64,000 bases of DNA from Rhizobium sp. RU36D (GCF_900176345.1 NZ_FWXU01000019.1:50924-114923), one strand, 5' to 3'. Shown: positions 51,891 to 61,577, numbered from the stretch's first letter. Notes: generated from the letters alone by a model not told the origin. Translations and numbers: made by a program.

Positions 51891-52591
51891 AGAAATCCGT
51901 CTCGAGCCGCGCCGGGATCTATCCCGCGCGGCTCATAGACATGCCGCTGGAGAAAGAAGCCTGTCAGACGAAAGGCGGATGACAGGGTCTCGACATCAGC
52001 GGCCTTGTTCCCTTCCGTTGACAGGAAACCCGGCAGAAGCAACAGCTTGTCGGCATAGGGCAGGCCTACATCTCGGCACACGGCGCGCCCTGTCTTCGGC
52101 GAGACATAGGTGAGGTCCGAGGACACGCCGGTCACCGCGCAGCGCCCCAGATCCAGTCCAAATCCCAGGTCGTTCAGGACTGCGAGTTCGAAGCGCACAA
52201 ACAGTTCTCCGGCCGCAGCGGGCTCCCCCAGATGTTCCAGAACGACATCCAGCGCCTCGTAGAGATGGGGATGCGGCTCGCGCTCGGGCAGCAGGCGCAA
52301 CAGCGACCCAAGGGCCAAAACCCCATAGACGGCTGTCGCGCTTTCCATCAGTTGCGCTGCTCGCAGCCGCAAGGGCTCGATCTTGAACTCGCCGAGATGT
52401 TCGTCAAGCCGCGCGCGCCAGTTGATCTCAAGGCGATTGCCGGGCTGCAGCACGGGCTGGAGGGTGCGGGAGCGTCCACCGCGCACCATGCCCATATGCC
52501 GGCCGCGCTCACGGGTCATCACCTCGGCGATGACACTTGTCTCGCCGTGGCGCCGCACGCCCAGAAGGATCGCCTCGTCAGTCCATTGCAT
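51791..52591 (-). CDS. recO: DNA repair protein RecO
   Basis: 266-residue RecO, which helps load RecA on single-stranded DNA and anneals strands. The N-terminal OB fold starts [20 protein letters not shown] and continues [11 protein letters not shown]. The helical part contains [20 protein letters not shown] near residue 133, and [20 protein letters not shown] is where zinc ligands occur in other species. In many rhizobia recO follows era directly; here a membrane protein gene on the other strand separates them. Overlaps the 51,636 gene at its 3' end. Confidence 0.94.
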   Translation of the reverse strand: MQWTDEAILLGVRRHGETSVIAEVMTRERGRHMGMVRGGRSRTLQPVLQPGNRLEINWRARLDEHLGEFKIEPLRLRAAQLMESATAVYGVLALGSLLRLLPEREPHPHLYEALDVVLEHLGEPAAAGELFVRFELAVLNDLGFGLDLGRCAVTGVSSDLTYVSPKTGRAVCRDVGLPYADKLLLLPGFLSTEGNKAADVETLSSAFRLTGFFLQRHVYEPRGIDPGAARDGFLQAALKSLRALPARSAAALADTDTPSSLSDLSR

Positions 52592-52859
52592 GGACCTGAC
52601 CTAACCGATTTCCGCAGTCACGCCCAGCCTCGATCTCCTGCGTGGTCACCCACCCAACCGGATTTCTGTAAAAAACACTTGCATCATGAGCCATTTGGGC
52701 GAAAACCGGCAGGGCCTGACGACCTGGCTCCTGAAGCGCAAACGGCCATCAGCATGAATTATCGGCGGCCTGTCACACTCCCGTTGCGGCAGAGGCGTCA
52801 AAGGCTGCGAGATCGCTGCTGAAACGCAGGCCGAATACGAGAAAGTCCTGAACCAGACC

Positions 52860-53960
52860 ATGCCCTCCCCGCCCCCAGGCTCGACAGACAGACCGCCCGA
52901 TCCGGGGCTTTTCACGCCCTTTCCGGCGCCTGTGCGCTGGCTGATGCTTTTCGGCTTCTCCCTGGTGATATCAGCGGTGTTGGTCGTGGCCCATATCCCG
53001 GCGGCGCTGCTGCTGGGTCCGATGCTTGCCGCCATCCTGATGGCCACCAACGGCGCCCGGCTGTCGGTGCCCAAACTGCCGTTTCTGGCCGCCCATGCGC
53101 TGATCGGCTGCATCGTCGCACGGTCACTGGATGTCGGCATCATCTCGACCTTCGCTGCGGACTGGCCTATCTTCCTTGCCATAGTACTCGCCGTCATGGC
53201 CGCGACGACGCTACTCGGCTACCTGATGGCACGAAACGGAACCCTGCCCGGCACCACGGCTGTCTGGGGCACATCGGCCGGTGCTGCGTCTGCCATGCTG
53301 CTGATGGCAGAGGCCTATGGTGCAGATGCGCGCCTGGTCGCCTTCATGCAATATCTCAGGGTGGTCTGCGTGGCTTCCGCGGCCTCCATGGTGGCCGCTC
53401 TGGTGTTTCATGCCAGTGGCGGCCATGCGCAGCCGATCGTCTGGTTTCCAGCCGTGGATTGGATCGAACTGGCCAAGACGCTAACAATTGCCTTTGCCGC
53501 AAGCGCGCTCGGCTACTTCCTGCGGATACCGGCCGGCACCATGCTCCTGCCGATGATCGCGACAGCCGTGCTTCACGGCTTCGGCTATCTGACCATCGAA
53601 TTGCCGACCTGCCTGCTGGCGATCGCCTATGCCCTGCTCGGCTGGAAGATCGGATTGGGCTTCACCCGCCGCATCCTGCGCCATGCGGCGCATGCCTTTC
53701 CGCAGATTGCGGCCTCGATCATCGTGCTGATCATCTTTTGCGGCGGGCTGGCGGTCCTGCTGTGGCAGGTCATGGGGATCGATCCGTTGACGGCCTATCT
53801 GGCGACCAGCCCCGGCGGGCTCGATTCGATCGCCATCATTGCGGCCTCCACGCCGGTGGACCTGTCCTTCGTCATGGCGCTGCAGACCGTGCGTTTCCTG
53901 CTGGTGCTGCTGCTTGGCGGGCCAATCTCGACCTTCATAGCCCGCCGGCTCGACCGCTGA
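52860..53960 (+). CDS. AbrB-type (PF05145) membrane protein
   Basis: 366-residue protein with about ten hydrophobic helices in two repeats. GTTAVWGTSAGAASAMLLMA and, later, LATSPGGLDSIAIIAASTPVD are the matching Gly/Ser/Ala-rich signatures of the PF05145 family, often annotated as AbrB-family regulators or ammonia monooxygenases, names that do not reflect a known activity. It is a probable transporter. It lies between recO and era but on the opposite strand. The 268 bases upstream hold no other recognisable feature. Confidence 0.85.
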   Translation: MPSPPPGSTDRPPDPGLFTPFPAPVRWLMLFGFSLVISAVLVVAHIPAALLLGPMLAAILMATNGARLSVPKLPFLAAHALIGCIVARSLDVGIISTFAADWPIFLAIVLAVMAATTLLGYLMARNGTLPGTTAVWGTSAGAASAMLLMAEAYGADARLVAFMQYLRVVCVASAASMVAALVFHASGGHAQPIVWFPAVDWIELAKTLTIAFAASALGYFLRIPAGTMLLPMIATAVLHGFGYLTIELPTCLLAIAYALLGWKIGLGFTRRILRHAAHAFPQIAASIIVLIIFCGGLAVLLWQVMGIDPLTAYLATSPGGLDSIAIIAASTPVDLSFVMALQTVRFLLVLLLGGPISTFIARRLDR

Positions 53961-53988
53961 CGACGGGGCACCGGTCTTCTGTCTCGGC

Positions 53989-54936
53989 TCAGTCGCGCGG
54001 GAACTCGAGGCCCATTTCGCGGAAGCGCTCGGGGTCGTTGCCCCAGTTTTCACGGACCTTCACGAACAGGAAGAGATGTACGGGCTGTTCCAGGATTTCC
54101 GACAGCTCCTTGCGGGATGCCGTTGAGATTGCCTTGATGGCGTCGCCGCCCTTGCCGAGCACGATCTTCTTCTGGCTGTCGCGCTCGACATAGATCACTT
54201 GCTCGATGCGGACTGAACCATCCTTGCGCTCCTCCCACTTTTCCGTCTCCACATGGGACGAATAGGGAAGCTCCTGATGCAGGCGCAGGAACAGCTTTTC
54301 GCGCGTGATCTCGGCTGCCAGCTGGCGCATCGGCAGGTCGGAGATCTGATCCTCCGGATAGTACCAGGGACCTTCCGGCAGCGTCTCCGCCAGATAGTTC
54401 ATCACGTCGTCGCAGCCCGATCCCGTCGTGGCAGAGATCATGAAGGTGCGCTCGAAGCGAACGGCTTCGTTGGCTGTCGAAGCGAGCTTCAACAGATCCT
54501 CGCGCTGCACCTGGTCGATCTTGTTGAGCGCCAGGATCTTTGGCTGCGGCACATCCTTCAGCCCTTCGAGAATGGCTTCGGCATCGCCGCGCAAGCCCCG
54601 CTCGCTGTCGATCAGCAACAGGATCACGTCGGCATCCTTGGCGCCACCCCAGGCCGATGTCACCATGGCGCGGTCGAGCTTGCGCCGTGGCTTGAAAATG
54701 CCTGGTGTGTCCATGAAGACGATCTGGGCGTTGTTGTGAATGGCAATGCCGCGCATCACCGCGCGCGTCGTCTGCACCTTGTGGCTGACGATCGATACCT
54801 TGGCACCGACGAAGCGGTTGACCAGCGTTGACTTGCCGGCATTGGTCGGCCCGATCAGGGCAACAAAGCCGGAATGGGTCGGGCCATTGGTTGCGGTTTC
54901 CGCGCCGTCGGCGGTGTTGTCTTCAATCTCGGTCAT
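53989..54936 (-). CDS. era: GTPase Era
   Basis: 315-residue essential GTPase needed for 16S rRNA maturation and 30S assembly. G1 GPTNAGKST is at residues about 29-37, G3 DTPGIF near residue 76 and G4 NKID near residue 139. A C-terminal KH domain follows, with KKIVLGKGGDAIKAI near residue 255 for RNA binding. The N-terminus is extended by about 20 Asp/Thr-rich residues. The ATG at 54936 is preferred to a TTG three codons upstream. It follows rnc by nine bases. Confidence 0.96.
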   Translation of the reverse strand: MTEIEDNTADGAETATNGPTHSGFVALIGPTNAGKSTLVNRFVGAKVSIVSHKVQTTRAVMRGIAIHNNAQIVFMDTPGIFKPRRKLDRAMVTSAWGGAKDADVILLLIDSERGLRGDAEAILEGLKDVPQPKILALNKIDQVQREDLLKLASTANEAVRFERTFMISATTGSGCDDVMNYLAETLPEGPWYYPEDQISDLPMRQLAAEITREKLFLRLHQELPYSSHVETEKWEERKDGSVRIEQVIYVERDSQKKIVLGKGGDAIKAISTASRKELSEILEQPVHLFLFVKVRENWGNDPERFREMGLEFPRD

Positions 54937-54945
54937 ATCTTCCAA

Positions 54946-55665
54946 TCAATCGGCGGGCGTGGACTTCTGCCAGACGCCTTCGCGTTCCAGAAGCCGTGTC
55001 GCGGCCACCTGTTCGGCGGCCCGTTTGGACCGCTCGGTTCCCGTCTCCGGCGCTATGCCGGGTATTTCCACCGTCACCGTGAAACGCGGATCATGATCCG
55101 GTCCGGAGCGTTCGGCAATCCTGTAGCTGGGCGTCGCGGCAAATTTCGCATGCGCCCATTCCTGCAATTCGGTCTTGGCGTCGCGGCGGGCGCCATCTTC
55201 GCGCACGGCGCGTTCCTGCCACCACCGGAGGATAAAGGCGCGTGCCGCCTCCAGCCCGCCATCGAGGTAGATGGCGGCAATCAGGCTTTCGACCACGTCG
55301 GCACGCACATTCAGCATGGCCTTGCCGGTGATCTTCTTCACGTCAGCACCGGTGCGGATGAAGCGGTGAAGGCCGATCTCGTCGGCCACCGCCGCACAGG
55401 TCTCGGCACTGACCAACTGGTTGAGGCGAACCGACAGCTCGCCCTCCGATGCCTTGCGATAGGTGGTGAACAACAGCTCGGCGATACAGAGGCCCAGCAC
55501 CCGGTCTCCGAGAAATTCCAGCCGCTCATAGTCCGAGCCGCCTGCGGAGCGCGCGCTGGCATGGGTGAGCGCGCGGTCCAGCCTGTCCTTGTCGCGGAAC
55601 TCGTGGCCGACAGCGGTCTCGATGACCGCCATTTCCTCAGCCTGGAGCCGCTTCGTCTTCTTCAT
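54946..55665 (-). CDS. rnc: Ribonuclease III
   Basis: 239-residue double-strand RNA endonuclease that processes rRNA precursors and mRNA. The catalytic signature YERLEFLGDRVLGLCIAEL lies near residue 43, a second acidic block DVVESLIAAIYLDGG near residue 115, and a dsRNA-binding domain at about 160-235 (GPDHDPRFTVTVEIPG and AAEQVAATRLLE). The ATG at 55665 overlaps the lepB stop codon (ATGA), and upstream in-frame starts would lie inside lepB. Part of lepB-rnc-era. Confidence 0.96.
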   Translation of the reverse strand: MKKTKRLQAEEMAVIETAVGHEFRDKDRLDRALTHASARSAGGSDYERLEFLGDRVLGLCIAELLFTTYRKASEGELSVRLNQLVSAETCAAVADEIGLHRFIRTGADVKKITGKAMLNVRADVVESLIAAIYLDGGLEAARAFILRWWQERAVREDGARRDAKTELQEWAHAKFAATPSYRIAERSGPDHDPRFTVTVEIPGIAPETGTERSKRAAEQVAATRLLEREGVWQKSTPAD

Positions 55666-56405
55666 TCCACACCCTTGAACAGGCGATCCCAGCGCATGTT
55701 GGCAGGCCATTTCCAGATCTCGCGGAACGACGTGTCGTTGCCCAGCGAGAAGAAGATCACGGAGGCGCGGCCGATCAGGTTCTCGGCAGGCACGAAGCCC
55801 ACGTCAAAACGGCTGTCGAGCGAATTGTCGCGGTTGTCGCCCATCATGAAATAATGGCCCTCGGGGACGATGAATTCCTGGGTGTTGTCGCCACGCGAAA
55901 TCGGCGACTGGTCCAGGGTGTCATAGGTCACGCCATTGTCGAGCGTTTCGCGGAACACCGGAACGTTCGAGCCGGGATCCTGGCGATAGTCCGAGGTAAA
56001 CGTGCCATCCTGTACGCGCGGCACCGGCTTGCCGTTGACGTGCAACACGCCCTCGATCACCTGGATGCGGTCGCCGGGGAGGCCGACCAGACGCTTGATA
56101 TAGTCAATGTCGGGGTTCGGCGGGAAGCGGAAGACGACGACATCGCCACGCTCCGGTTCGCTGGCGAGAATGCGGCCGGAAAACAGGTCCGGCGAGAACG
56201 GCAGCGAATATTTCGAATAGCCATAGGCGAACTTGTTGACGAAGATATAGTCGCCGACCAGCAGGGTCGGCATCATCGAGCCCGAGGGAATCGTGAACGG
56301 CTGGAACAGCACGGTCCTGATGATCGTGGCCAGCAACAGCGCCTGGATGATGACCTTGATGTTTTCCCAAAGGGCGCTCTGCTTGTGTTCAGCTCTGTCG
56401 GTCAC
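55662..56405 (-). CDS. lepB: Signal peptidase I
   Basis: 247-residue inner membrane serine protease that cleaves Sec and Tat signal peptides. One N-terminal membrane helix (IKVIIQALLLATIIRTVLFQ) precedes the catalytic Ser in IPSGSMMPTLLVGDYIFVNK near residue 38. The catalytic Lys lies in DYIKRLVGLPGDR near residue 104, and FMMGDNRDNSLDSRFDVGFV is box E near residue 196. Standard rhizobial order acpS-lepB-rnc-era. Confidence 0.96.
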   Translation of the reverse strand: MTDRAEHKQSALWENIKVIIQALLLATIIRTVLFQPFTIPSGSMMPTLLVGDYIFVNKFAYGYSKYSLPFSPDLFSGRILASEPERGDVVVFRFPPNPDIDYIKRLVGLPGDRIQVIEGVLHVNGKPVPRVQDGTFTSDYRQDPGSNVPVFRETLDNGVTYDTLDQSPISRGDNTQEFIVPEGHYFMMGDNRDNSLDSRFDVGFVPAENLIGRASVIFFSLGNDTSFREIWKWPANMRWDRLFKGVE

Positions 56406-56500
56406 GCCGGCTTCTTCCTTTTCGGTGTTTGACGCTTTCTAGTCGCTTCGGTGCGCCTCGGCAACGGCCATGCGAGGCAATTTCCCGTCAGCGGCCGGGC

Positions 56501-56905
56501 TTATCCCTTTGACGGCCTGGCTTCTATGATCACGAAGGCCTGGGCATAGGGGTGGTCGTCGGTGATGGTGAGGTGAATGAAGGGTTCGTGGCCCGCAGGC
56601 ATCAAGGTGGCCAGGCGGGTGGCCGCGCCACCGGTCAGCACCATGGTCGGCTTGCCACCGGGCAGGTTGACGACACCCATGTCGCGCCAGAAAACGCCGT
56701 TGGCGATGCCGGAACCGAGCGCCTTGGAGCAGGCCTCCTTGGCCGCAAAGCGCTTGGCATAGGACGCCGCCCTGTTGGCGCGGTTGTCCGACTTCTGCCG
56801 TTCGATTTCGGTGAAGCAGCGATGGGTAAAGCGGTCGCCGAACCGCTCGATCGATTTCTCGACGCGGGTGATCTCGATGAGATCGCTGCCGATACCAATG
56901 ATCAT
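56501..56905 (-). CDS. acpS: Holo-[acyl-carrier-protein] synthase
   Basis: 134-residue phosphopantetheinyl transferase that activates acyl carrier protein for fatty acid synthesis. The metal-binding Asp is in [14 protein letters not shown] near residue 8, and the signature [14 protein letters not shown] lies near residue 54. The N-terminus overlaps the stop of the DUF2062 gene (ATGA), so the two are coupled. It is followed by lepB after 95 bases. Confidence 0.96.
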   Translation of the reverse strand: MIIGIGSDLIEITRVEKSIERFGDRFTHRCFTEIERQKSDNRANRAASYAKRFAAKEACSKALGSGIANGVFWRDMGVVNLPGGKPTMVLTGGAATRLATLMPAGHEPFIHLTITDDHPYAQAFVIIEARPSKG

Positions 56906-57516
56906 TGAGAACTTTCCGCAGTCATGGATCCGGAACGGCTGGTCACGCCTCGTGCATCATCCGTGACGACCCGCACACGCGCCCGCTCTGCCAGCCTCTC
57001 GCGACGGCCGGCCTGATAGCCGCGCACGGCATAAAAAATCACGACATAGAGAATGACACCGCTTGCGACCGCCAAAGGCACCGCGCCAACCAGCATCGGC
57101 TTCAGCACAGGATCCCAGAGTTGCGACAATTCGAGTTTCTCGAAGAGTGCCACCAGATCCACGGTGCCGTCCTGCACGCCATGGCCCAGCATGAAATGAC
57201 CGAGTTTCCAGGTCACTGCCCAGATGAACGGGAATGTCAGGGGATTGCCGAATGCGGTCCCCAGGGCCGCCGCGATCATGTTGCCGGCAAGCAGATATGC
57301 AATCGCAAAGGCCAGCAGGAAATGGAATCCGATAAACGGTGTCCAGGATGCAGCCACGCCCGCCACCACGCCGGCGGCGATGGCATGCGGCGATGCGGTC
57401 AGCCTCATGATCCGCTTGCGTAAATACTGGAAAGATCGCGACAAGCCCATGCGCGGCCAAAACAGCGCGCGCAATCTTTCACTCTTGCCAACGGGTTCTC
57501 TGCGACGAAACACCAT
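56902..57516 (-). CDS. DUF2062 membrane protein
   Basis: 204-residue protein with three or four hydrophobic segments. [20 protein letters not shown] and [18 protein letters not shown] are the DUF2062 hallmarks; its function is unknown. It begins with a basic cytoplasmic region ([18 protein letters not shown]) and ends in a charged tail. Leads the acpS-lepB-rnc-era gene cluster, coupled to acpS. Confidence 0.87.
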   Translation of the reverse strand: MVFRRREPVGKSERLRALFWPRMGLSRSFQYLRKRIMRLTASPHAIAAGVVAGVAASWTPFIGFHFLLAFAIAYLLAGNMIAAALGTAFGNPLTFPFIWAVTWKLGHFMLGHGVQDGTVDLVALFEKLELSQLWDPVLKPMLVGAVPLAVASGVILYVVIFYAVRGYQAGRRERLAERARVRVVTDDARGVTSRSGSMTAESSQ

Positions 57517-57616
57517 GCGTCACATGTAATGGTTCGCCCCCCTGCAACACAAGAGGTAAACCGGCTTACACTCATGAGACAACGGCGCCTTGGCCGCATC
57601 GCCCGATGGCATCATC

Positions 57617-57647
57617 TCCGTCGGTGCGTCTGCACCGGCGGACTTTT
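57617..57647 (+). terminator. Orphan plus-strand terminator-like hairpin
   Basis: TCCG-T-CGGTGC-GTCT-GCACCG-G-CGGA, a 10-pair stem with one internal mismatch and a 4-base loop, followed on the plus strand by CTTTTCTA. Both flanking genes are on the minus strand, so there is no annotated plus-strand transcript for it to end. It may also serve the DUF3563 gene on the minus strand, where no T run is seen. Confidence 0.45.
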
Positions 57648-57656
57648 CTACCCGTA

Positions 57657-57809
57657 TTACAGGCCGTTGCGGAACAGGCCGCGATCGATCTGGCGCTGGC
57701 GGTATTCGAGGTCGAAGCGGTCGCGCGAGGCGTTGAGGTAAGCGGCTTCGCGGTCAGCGACGGTGGGGGCGCGCAGGGCGCGGGCGATCTTGCGGATAGG
57801 CTCGAACAT
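57657..57809 (-). CDS. DUF3563-type small protein
   Basis: 50-residue protein with the pattern MFEPIRKIARALRAPTVADR followed by EAAYLNASRDRFDLEYRQRQ and IDRGLF. This is a widespread small family in rhizobia and Burkholderia (DUF3563), with no known function. The ATG at 57809 has GAGGAA 7 bases upstream, so the longer frame to 57908 is not needed. Likely monocistronic. Confidence 0.8.
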   Translation of the reverse strand: MFEPIRKIARALRAPTVADREAAYLNASRDRFDLEYRQRQIDRGLFRNGL

Positions 57810-57983
57810 GACGTTCCTCGTTTCCTTCGTTGGTATGCACGAAAGATAATATTGCGCCGCAACATTGACCAGATGGGGAAACGGACCGCTGCCATGCGCT
57901 TGGTGCATGGCAAGTTCAAAAGCTCGTCACAATGCGCTCATGAAATGGGCATATTGCCGCACATCGGACTACACCAGACCATA

Positions 57984-58532
57984 TTAGCGGTTGAGCCCGC
58001 CGGCCTTCAGCACGGCGTTTCGCCGTTCGTCATCCCAGATCAGGTCACTGCAGGCTGCCATATCGACCCGATCAAGGCGGAAGGTTTTGTCGTCAGCGCC
58101 GAATGACGGCTCGCCGGCATCGCATCCGCCGATCCCATTCCCAAGGTCAACCAGCACCGCGTTCCGATCCCGCGCAGTCACGCTGAAGGCGCCGCCGTCG
58201 CATTCGACATTGCAGGACAATCCGCCCGAGCCGGTACGGCAAACAATGGGGATCTGCTGATCCTCCTGCCCTTCCCGAAAGCGGACTGTCATATTGAGCA
58301 CCGTCTCTGGCGTGCCCGGCAGCCGGTACACCAGCGCGGTCATGCGGACCACGTTCTGCTGGGGATGCGCCGACAGATGCGATTTGGTGTAGCGCCGCTC
58401 GAAACAGGCGACAGCGATATCGGTCGGTCCCACATCAGCGCCATAGATCACGTCCTGCGCCAGCGCGACGGCGGGCGCGGCAACAGAGGCCAAGCCCGCC
58501 AATGCCAACCGCGCGATAAGCCCTTGCGCCAT
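57984..58532 (-). CDS. Secreted protein of unknown function
   Basis: 182-residue protein with a signal peptide (LIARLALAGLASVAAPAVAL, cleavage after ALA near residue 25) and a beta-rich domain with six cysteines, including CRTGSGGLSCNVECDGGAFS, suggesting disulfide bonds in the periplasm. No catalytic motif. It lies 71 bases after rsh on the same strand, a position where many rhizobia carry unrelated small genes. No family is recognised. Confidence 0.7.
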   Translation of the reverse strand: MAQGLIARLALAGLASVAAPAVALAQDVIYGADVGPTDIAVACFERRYTKSHLSAHPQQNVVRMTALVYRLPGTPETVLNMTVRFREGQEDQQIPIVCRTGSGGLSCNVECDGGAFSVTARDRNAVLVDLGNGIGGCDAGEPSFGADDKTFRLDRVDMAACSDLIWDDERRNAVLKAGGLNR

Positions 58533-58603
58533 GCTCCCGCCTCCCCCAAGTCAGATGACGACAGCAGGATGGCTGAAAACCTCAGGTCTTTCCAGAGGCG
58601 GGA

Positions 58604-60832
58604 CTAGTCGTAGAGCCGCTTCACCGTGGAGATGCAGTCCAGGTCCTTCAACTGCGACAGGAGCTGGTTTAGCTGCCTGAGGTCCCAGACTTCGACATCG
58701 ATGGCCATCTCGGTGAAATCCGTGGCGATGCGGACCATGGTCAGCATGCGGATATTGATGTCGAGACGGGCGATGGTCTGGGCGACTGTCGCCAGCGTGC
58801 CCGGTTCGTTGATGGCGTTGATCATCAGCCGGGCCATGAAGCGGGATTTGTTGGCTTCATCGAGATCCCAGCGGATATCGATCCAGCGGTCCGGCTCCTC
58901 ATCGAAACGCTGAAGGCTGGAGGCCTGGATCGGATAGATGGTGATGCCCTTGCCGTCTTCCATGATGCCGACGATGCGATCGCCCGGAACGGCCCCCGAC
59001 GGCGCGAAATGCACTTCGGCATTGCCGCTCAACCCGCGGATCGGCAATGGCTCCGGCCCGTCGCCCGCCGTTGGCGCATCGCCGATCGGCCTGTTCTTGC
59101 CGGGCAGCTTGAACACCATGCCATTGGCGCTGCTCATGGCGAACCAGCCTTCGTCAGCGGAAGGCTTCACCGTCACGCGCTCGTCCTGGTAATCCGGGAA
59201 GACCGCACGCAAGACGTCGAGTGATGACATCTCGCCACGACCGACGGAGGCAATCGCATCCTCGACGTCGCGATGGCCCAGGCGATGCAAAGCGGGCTTC
59301 AGGGCGTCGCGGGAGAAAATCTTGCCGGCGCGCTCGAAGGTCCGCTCCAGGATACGATGGCCGAGGCCGGAATATTGCTTGCGGATGGCCATGCGGGTGG
59401 CGCGCCGGATGGCGGCGCGGGCCTTGCCAGTGACAACGATCTCTTCCCAGGCCGCCGGCGGCACCTGCACGCCTGAGCGGATGATTTCCACTTCATCGCC
59501 ATTGGAAAGCCGTGTCACCAGCGGCATGATTGAGCCGTTGATCTTGGCGCCGACCGTGGTGTCGCCGATATTGGTGTGGACGGCATAGGCGAAATCGATC
59601 GGGGTCGCGCCGCGCGGCAACGCGATCAGCTTGCCCTTCGGGGTGAAGCAGAACACCTGGTCCTGGAACAGTTCGAGCTTGGTATGTTCCAGGAACTCTT
59701 CCGGATTATCGCCTTCGGCGAGGGCCTCAATGGTGTGGCGTAGCCAGGAATAGGCATTGCTTTCGCGCGACAGCAGTTCGCCGGGTTCGCCGTTTTCGCC
59801 ATCCTTGTAGAGCGCGTGGGCGGCAATGCCGTATTCGGCGATCTCGTGCATGCGCCGCGTCCGGATCTGCAGCTCGATGCGCTGGCGCGACGGGCCGACG
59901 ATCGTGGTGTGGATCGAGCGGTAATCATTCTGCTTTGGCGTCGAGATATAGTCCTTGAACCGGCCCGGCACGACGCGCCAGCGGGTATGGACGATGCCAA
60001 GGGCCCGGTAGCAGGCGGGAATGTCGTCCACCATGATGCGGAAGCCATAGACATCCGACAACTGCTCGAAGGACAGCGATTTCGACTGCATCTTGCGGAA
60101 GACCGAATAGGGCTTCTTCTGCCGGCCCTTGACGCCGGCATGCACGAGACCGTTTGCCACCAGAAGCTCGCGCAACTCGTCCTCGATCTTCTTGATCAGG
60201 CCCTCGTTACGCTGGGAGAGTTCGGACAGCCGGTTGGTGACCGTCTCATAGGCCTCCGGGTTCATGTAGCGGAAGGATAGATCCTCCAGCTCGTCGCGCA
60301 TGTCCTGCATACCCATGCGCCCGGCCAGCGGCGCATAGATTTCCATCGTCTCCTCGGAAATCCGCGCGCGCTTGTCGTCGCGCATGTGCTCGAGGGTGCG
60401 CATATTGTGCAGGCGGTCCGCCAGCTTGACCAGCAGCACGCGCACGTCGTCGGAAATGGCCAGCAGCAGCTTGCGGAGATTTTCCGCCTGCTTGGCCTTC
60501 TTCGTGACCATGTCGAGCTTCTTGAGCTTGGTCAGCCCCTCAACGAGGCGGCCGATATCCTCGCCGAACAGTTCGTCAATCTCGGCGCGGGTCGCCGTCG
60601 TGTCCTCGATCGTGTCATGCAGCAGGGCAACCGCGATGGTCGACTCGTCCAGATGCATGTCCGTCAGGATCGCGGCCACCTCAAGCGGATGCGAGATATA
60701 AGGATCTCCGCTGGCCCTCTTCTGCTGCCCATGCTTCTGCATGGCATAGACATAGGCCTTGTTCAGGAGTGCTTCATTGGCATCGGGCTTGTATTTCTGA
60801 ACTCGTTCCACGAGTTCGTATTGCCGCATCAT
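58604..60832 (-). CDS. rsh: Bifunctional (p)ppGpp synthetase/hydrolase
   Basis: 742-residue Rel/Spo homologue controlling the stringent response. The HD hydrolase (ALLHDTIEDTTATRAEIDEL near residue 70) keeps its catalytic HD and ED residues. The synthetase carries YGFRIMVDDIPACYRALGIV, then RFKDYISTPKQNDYRSIHTT near residue 300. TGS, helical and C-terminal ACT domains follow (about 390-460 and 665-742). Both active sites look intact. The start at 60832 (MMRQYELVERVQ) replaces an open frame 17 codons longer. Located downstream of rpoZ as in other rhizobia. Confidence 0.95.
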   Translation of the reverse strand: MMRQYELVERVQKYKPDANEALLNKAYVYAMQKHGQQKRASGDPYISHPLEVAAILTDMHLDESTIAVALLHDTIEDTTATRAEIDELFGEDIGRLVEGLTKLKKLDMVTKKAKQAENLRKLLLAISDDVRVLLVKLADRLHNMRTLEHMRDDKRARISEETMEIYAPLAGRMGMQDMRDELEDLSFRYMNPEAYETVTNRLSELSQRNEGLIKKIEDELRELLVANGLVHAGVKGRQKKPYSVFRKMQSKSLSFEQLSDVYGFRIMVDDIPACYRALGIVHTRWRVVPGRFKDYISTPKQNDYRSIHTTIVGPSRQRIELQIRTRRMHEIAEYGIAAHALYKDGENGEPGELLSRESNAYSWLRHTIEALAEGDNPEEFLEHTKLELFQDQVFCFTPKGKLIALPRGATPIDFAYAVHTNIGDTTVGAKINGSIMPLVTRLSNGDEVEIIRSGVQVPPAAWEEIVVTGKARAAIRRATRMAIRKQYSGLGHRILERTFERAGKIFSRDALKPALHRLGHRDVEDAIASVGRGEMSSLDVLRAVFPDYQDERVTVKPSADEGWFAMSSANGMVFKLPGKNRPIGDAPTAGDGPEPLPIRGLSGNAEVHFAPSGAVPGDRIVGIMEDGKGITIYPIQASSLQRFDEEPDRWIDIRWDLDEANKSRFMARLMINAINEPGTLATVAQTIARLDINIRMLTMVRIATDFTEMAIDVEVWDLRQLNQLLSQLKDLDCISTVKRLYD

Positions 60833-60844
60833 GCGAGGCTGCTC

Positions 60845-60881
60845 CAAAAAAGAAAAGCGCGCCAACCGTTCAGATTGGCGC
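60845..60881 (-). terminator. rpoZ terminator
   Basis: On the minus strand GCGCCAA-N9-TTGGCGC is followed by TTTTCTTTTTT. A strong intrinsic terminator between rpoZ and rsh, so rsh may depend on read-through or its own promoter. Confidence 0.8.
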
Positions 60882-60940
60882 ACAACAATGCACTCAGTCG
60901 CTGCAGAGTAAAACGGAAAAAATTACCGTTTGGTAATCAA

Positions 60941-61339
60941 TCAGTAATCGTCGCTTTTTTCCGGCGGCACGAGGCCTTCGATACCGGCCAGAAGCTCGTC
61001 TTCCGACATCTGGTCGAAGGTCAGCGTCTCGGGCAGTTCGTCCTCGTCGTCGGACTTGATGGAAGCAGCAGCGGCAGCAATCGCGGCGCTATCCTGTTCC
61101 GGCTCATCCACCTCGACATGCTTCTGCAGCGAATGGATCAGGTCTTCCTTCAGGTCGCCCGGCGACAGCGTCTCATCGGCGATTTCGCGCAGCGCCACGA
61201 CCGGGTTCTTGTCCTTGTCGCGATCAACGGTGATCGGGGCGCCCTGCGAGATCTGGCGGGCACGATGGCTTGCGAGCAGGACCAGCTCGAAGCGGTTGTC
61301 TACTTTGTCGATGCAGTCTTCAACTGTGACACGGGCCAT
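60941..61339 (-). CDS. rpoZ: RNA polymerase omega subunit
   Basis: 132-residue omega subunit, which stabilises the beta' subunit and links RNA polymerase to ppGpp. [20 protein letters not shown], then [11 protein letters not shown] and [16 protein letters not shown], are the conserved core (residues 1-70). The acidic C-terminal tail is usual in alphaproteobacteria. Paired with rsh downstream. No other gene in the transcript is visible. Confidence 0.96.
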   Translation of the reverse strand: MARVTVEDCIDKVDNRFELVLLASHRARQISQGAPITVDRDKDKNPVVALREIADETLSPGDLKEDLIHSLQKHVEVDEPEQDSAAIAAAAASIKSDDEDELPETLTFDQMSEDELLAGIEGLVPPEKSDDY

Positions 61340-61508
61340 TGCCTGTCCTTTGCGATCATGGTCTCATGGAATTGACTGCCGGATACAATCAATGGGCTTT
61401 GAATTCAAGTTTTTCTTGACAACAGCCCCCTGCGGTGGGTGCCGGTGCCCAATAAATGGCCTTGAAGGACGCGATCTTCAACCCAGGCGTGCTTGGAATA
61501 AACACATT

Positions 61509-61577
61509 CCTGCCCTAAATAAATCTTATATGAATAATTCATAACATACGCGAATTATTCATGAGTTTTAAGGCAGG
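61509..61577. promoter_or_regulatory. Nested palindromes before the NYN gene
   Basis: ATGAATAATTC (61530-61540) and GAATTATTCAT (61552-61562) are perfect reverse complements, 11 bases apart, with centres about two helical turns apart. An outer pair, CCTGCC (61509-61514) and GGCAGG (61572-61577), encloses them, followed by GTTTTGTTTTG. The 298-base gap between rpoZ and the NYN gene is notably AT-rich here. It could be a double operator or a long hairpin with a terminator. Confidence 0.5.

Noticed and set aside
52592..52859. Gap between recO and the AbrB-type gene
   Set aside because: Searched for small genes, palindromes and promoters; nothing convincing was found.
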